DNA of 6,850 bases, from positions 1 to 6,850 of the forward strand of contig JBAQFY010000302.1 of assembly GCA_049287505.1 (NCBI GenBank), read 5' to 3'. The first letter of the stretch is position 1; the number at the start of each line of letters is the position of its first letter. The translations under genes were made by a program, and so were the position numbers. Shown one piece after another: positions 5,314 through 6,850 of the stretch. This stretch comes from NIOZ-UU13 sp049287505 (lineage in GTDB: Bacteria; Planctomycetota; Phycisphaerae; Sedimentisphaerales; Anaerobacaceae). The notes under the pieces were generated by a model that was not told where the DNA came from, made no database searches, and saw only the letters and a list, made by a program, of their open reading frames with translations.

Positions 5314-6084
5314 ATGACTGACAACAGTCAACAAGAGCCTGAACCAATAACCATAAGAAATACATCTTGGCGGGTCTGGATTCTGCGAATTCTGCTGGTC
5401 ATAGTAATCGCAGGATTGGTAATCTGGTTGTGGAAGAGTGTACTCGAGGACCGTCTAATTCCCAAGCGGTGGGGCGTCGTCCAGGCGGGAAAGATATATC
5501 GCAGCGGCAGACTCTCAGCCGCGCTTGTCAAAAAGATGTTAAGAGAAAACAACATCTCCGTCATCATCGACCTGACCGGTGACGAACCCGGTGACAGGGA
5601 CCAAGAAGCTGAAAAAGGAGCCGCCGTTGAGCTGGGCATCGAAAGGTTGAACTTCCCACTCAAGGGTGACGGCACCGGAGATATTAACAACTACGCCCAA
5701 GCAATTGCTGCTATCGTCGATGCCGAACAAAAAGGCAAACCCGTTCTTGTTCACTGCGCCGCAGGCACACAGCGCACAGGCGGCGTAATTGCATGCTACA
5801 GAATGCTGGTAGAGAAAAAACCACCATCATTCGCTTACGCCGAACTCTTGCGCTACGATTGGAAAGATAAGCCGGACCAAATTCTGCTAACCTACATCAA
5901 TAGCAATATGGCCAAGCTGGCTGCACTGCTTAAAGAAATGGGGGTCATTGATGAAGTGCCCAATCCGCTGCCGTTCATCCGCAGCAGACATTTTCAGGCG
6001 ACAAGCTCCTTGTTGGAATTCAAAGCTGCCGCCGTCCTCGTTCACATCTGTCCGACCAGGCTGGAAACTCTCAATGCCCTTTGA
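5314..6084 (+). CDS. membrane-anchored dual-specificity/tyrosine-type protein phosphatase
   Basis: A 256-residue protein of the Cys-based phosphatase superfamily. Seen: a short polar N-terminus, one hydrophobic segment at about residues 21-42 (with Arg20 and Arg25 near its start), then the phosphatase domain. That begins with WGVVQAGKIYRSGRL (53-67), continues through SVIIDLTGDEPGD (82-94), and carries the P-loop VHCAAGTQRTG (146-156), with nucleophile Cys148 and phosphate-binding Arg154 in the HCx5R signature. Asp119 or Asp123 in KGDGTGD may be the general acid. Known: such enzymes remove phosphate from tyrosine, serine/threonine, or small molecules such as inositol phosphates; the substrate cannot be told here. 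The membrane anchor without a cleavable signal leaves topology open. The ATG start has GGGAG (5302-5306) seven bases upstream. The last 40 residues are not recognised. No kinase or response-regulator gene is adjacent. Confidence 0.88.
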   Translation: MTDNSQQEPEPITIRNTSWRVWILRILLVIVIAGLVIWLWKSVLEDRLIPKRWGVVQAGKIYRSGRLSAALVKKMLRENNISVIIDLTGDEPGDRDQEAEKGAAVELGIERLNFPLKGDGTGDINNYAQAIAAIVDAEQKGKPVLVHCAAGTQRTGGVIACYRMLVEKKPPSFAYAELLRYDWKDKPDQILLTYINSNMAKLAALLKEMGVIDEVPNPLPFIRSRHFQATSSLLEFKAAAVLVHICPTRLETLNAL

Positions 6085-6126
6085 TTACTTTCAAGTGTCG
6101 GCATCGGTGACCTTTGGCATAATTAA

Positions 6127-6252
6127 CTGATAATCATTGCTTGTCTGTCTTCTTGTCTGTCTTCCTTCGCTTCAGCGGTGCTATGTTCAGCCAAGTGCAA
6201 TAATCCAGTATCAAGCACAAAAAAGACAAACTATTGTTCCGCTGATTATCAG
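6127..6252. repeat. 126-base segment with 10-base inverted ends
   Basis: CTGATAATCA (6127-6136) is the exact inverse of TGATTATCAG (6243-6252). Slightly inside, TTGTC (6141-6145) is matched by GACAA (6225-6229). No ORF of interest lies within. It could be a decayed small inverted-repeat element or a chance match; no flanking direct repeat was seen. Confidence 0.35.
6141..6164. repeat. 12-bp perfect tandem duplication
   Basis: TTGTCTGTCTTC occurs twice in immediate succession (6141-6152 and 6153-6164). The unit itself contains a TGTC/TGTC near-repeat. A slippage or replication duplication is the simplest explanation, and no function is implied. Confidence 0.85.
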
Positions 6253-6380
6253 GTTTTTCGAGCGCCAAAGTGGTCGTTTGTATGTCAGCCGGTGAATCAC
6301 AGGAATCTGTATGCAAATACCCAACTCCAGAATTTTAGGCACTTATATGATAAATGCTTGCATAGGAACACCCCAAAGAC

Positions 6381-6509
6381 CCGTCTAATCCGCCTAATAC
6401 CTATATTTTGGCTTTATTTTTCCAAAATAATGCAAAAAATTTCCAAAAATATCTTTTTTTTATTTGATTTATAGCCGTGAGCCGATAAACTTTTTAGGCG
6501 GTAGGCGGG
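6381..6509. repeat. paired direct repeats in inverse orientation around an A/T block
   Basis: On the left, CCGTCTAAT (6381-6389) and CCGCCTAAT (6390-6398) are tandem, one base different. On the right, TTAGGCGG (6494-6501) is the exact inverse of CCGCCTAA, and TAGGCGG (6502-6508) follows it. About 95 bases of A/T-rich DNA lie between. Two-copy sites on each side of a block just upstream of a promoter suggest protein binding sites that could support a loop. Confidence 0.5.
6404..6461. promoter_or_regulatory. A/T-rich upstream region with phased A-tracts
   Basis: An 8-base inverted repeat TATTTTGG/CCAAAATA (6404-6411 with 6422-6429) is followed by runs AAAA (6424-6427), AAAAAA (6434-6439), AAAAA (6445-6449) and an eight-T run (6454-6461). 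Their centres lie about 10.5 to 11 bases apart, the helical repeat, a pattern expected to give intrinsic curvature. TTTCCAAAA also occurs twice exactly 21 bases apart (6419 and 6440). The block ends 67 bases upstream of the candidate -10 of the porin gene. Confidence 0.45.
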
Positions 6510-6527
6510 TGATTTAATCTTATAACG

Positions 6528-6533
6528 TATAAT
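6528..6533 (+). promoter_or_regulatory. candidate -10 of the porin-like gene
   Basis: A perfect TATAAT lies 58 bases before the porin ATG. No consensus-like -35 is found 16-18 bases upstream (the region is the G-rich TAGGCGGG repeat), so it would depend on an activator or another sigma contact. Transcription would start near 6540, giving a leader of about 50 bases. Confidence 0.45.
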
Positions 6534-6591
6534 ATAGTGACGTTTTGCGTAGCAGGGAAAATTTAACTAAGGATTTTTTAAGGAGATGAAA

Positions 6592-6850
6592 ATGAAGAAA
6601 GTAATTATGTTGACTGCCGTAATCTTATTGAGCACAACGACATTCGCACAGGAAGGCGAGCTTAGTGGAACTCTCGATGTAACCTGGCTGAGCCAGTACA
6701 TTTGGCGTGGTTTCGAGATGTACCGTAGCCAGAGCGCCATTCAGCCCAGTATCGACCTGGACCTTTATGGCACGGGACTTGGACTAAATGTTCTCTGGAT
6801 AAGGGCCAATTCAAGCGGATACGAAAATGACGAGAGTCTGCACTTCACCT
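6592..6850 (+). CDS. secreted porin-like/outer membrane beta-barrel protein, 5' part
   Basis: Eighty-six codons are visible before the window ends. Seen: a signal peptide MKKVIMLTAVILLSTTTFA with likely cleavage between Ala19 and Gln20, then GTLDVTWLSQYIWRGFEMYRS and alternating polar/hydrophobic stretches (SIDLDLYGTGLGLNVLWI) like beta-strands of an outer membrane barrel. The YIWRGF segment recalls the ysyRG-type start of TorF/Gcw_chp putative porins (PF09694), which is suggestive only. Its role would be in the outer membrane, substrate unknown. Start choice: an in-frame ATG at 6586 also exists, but AAGGAG (6580-6585) touches it, while the ATG at 6592 has a proper six-base gap, so 6592 is chosen. 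A long A/T-rich upstream region suggests regulated expression. Confidence 0.75.
   Translation, partial: MKKVIMLTAVILLSTTTFAQEGELSGTLDVTWLSQYIWRGFEMYRSQSAIQPSIDLDLYGTGLGLNVLWIRANSSGYENDESLHFT

Larger units (their letters stand above)
6085..6591. other. gene-free stretch with repeats and porin upstream region
   Basis: I see no convincing coding sequence in these roughly 500 bases. They contain a 126-base segment with 10-base inverted ends (6127-6252) holding a 12-base tandem duplication (6141-6164), an A/T-rich block with inverted repeats and phased A-tracts (6381-6509), and the porin promoter and ribosome binding site (6528-6591). No clear terminator for the phosphatase was found. Confidence 0.6.

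Noticed and set aside
6134..6316. A 60-residue minus-strand open frame
   Set aside because: Its C-terminal KTDKKTDK is just the 12-base tandem repeat read through; no supporting start signal.
6178..6474. A 98-residue plus-strand open frame before the porin gene
   Set aside because: It has no ribosome binding site, no recognisable domain, and its C-terminal part is the translated A/T-rich block.

Overview
This mid-G+C bacterial window carries six protein genes: four complete and two cut by the window edges apart from the complete ones (a methyltransferase missing its start at the left edge and a porin-like gene missing its end at the right), making six in two partial plus a three-gene minus-strand operon and two further plus-strand genes, seven in all. 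The organism appears Gram-negative, because it has a signal-peptide-bearing beta-barrel-like outer membrane protein and a LysM L,D-transpeptidase. The small palindromic repeats, the proline- and asparagine-rich linker of the transpeptidase and the general gene style recall Planctomycetota (Phycisphaerae-like metagenome genomes). That placement is a weak inference with no marker gene behind it.

Layout. Bases 2-640 (+) hold the C-terminal part of a beta-type DNA methyltransferase. Bases 641-848 are a convergent gap with two palindromic repeats. Bases 849-4012 form one minus-strand unit: a near-consensus promoter at 4012-3984, then rarA (AAA+ replication/recombination ATPase), a 5-formyltetrahydrofolate cyclo-ligase gene abutting it, and a LysM/YkuD L,D-transpeptidase gene 17 bases further on. 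Bases 4070-4354 separate the divergent genes and hold a MITE-like element of about 177 bp with 12-bp perfect terminal inverted repeats around a three-hairpin palindromic cluster. Next come a class I SAM-dependent methyltransferase (4355-5158, +), a probable terminator, a promoter overlapped by an inverted repeat, and a membrane-anchored Cys-based protein phosphatase (5314-6084, +). Bases 6085-6591 have no convincing gene but contain inverted and tandem repeats and a set of phased A-tracts. They end at a secreted porin-like gene that leaves the window (6592 to beyond 6850).

How the parts relate. The rarA unit mixes genome maintenance, folate salvage and cell-wall cross-linking and looks like a housekeeping operon rather than a dedicated pathway. 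The other genes look like single transcription units. The notable signals are at DNA level: a rarA promoter so close to its ATG that the mRNA should be leaderless, a palindromic repeat inserted in two neighbouring genes and read in two different frames, a structured MITE-like element, paired changes between two copies of a hairpin repeat, and a curved-DNA candidate upstream of the porin gene. I see no CRISPR array, tRNA, rRNA, transposase or recognisable defence island, and no clear case for a wholly new multi-gene system.
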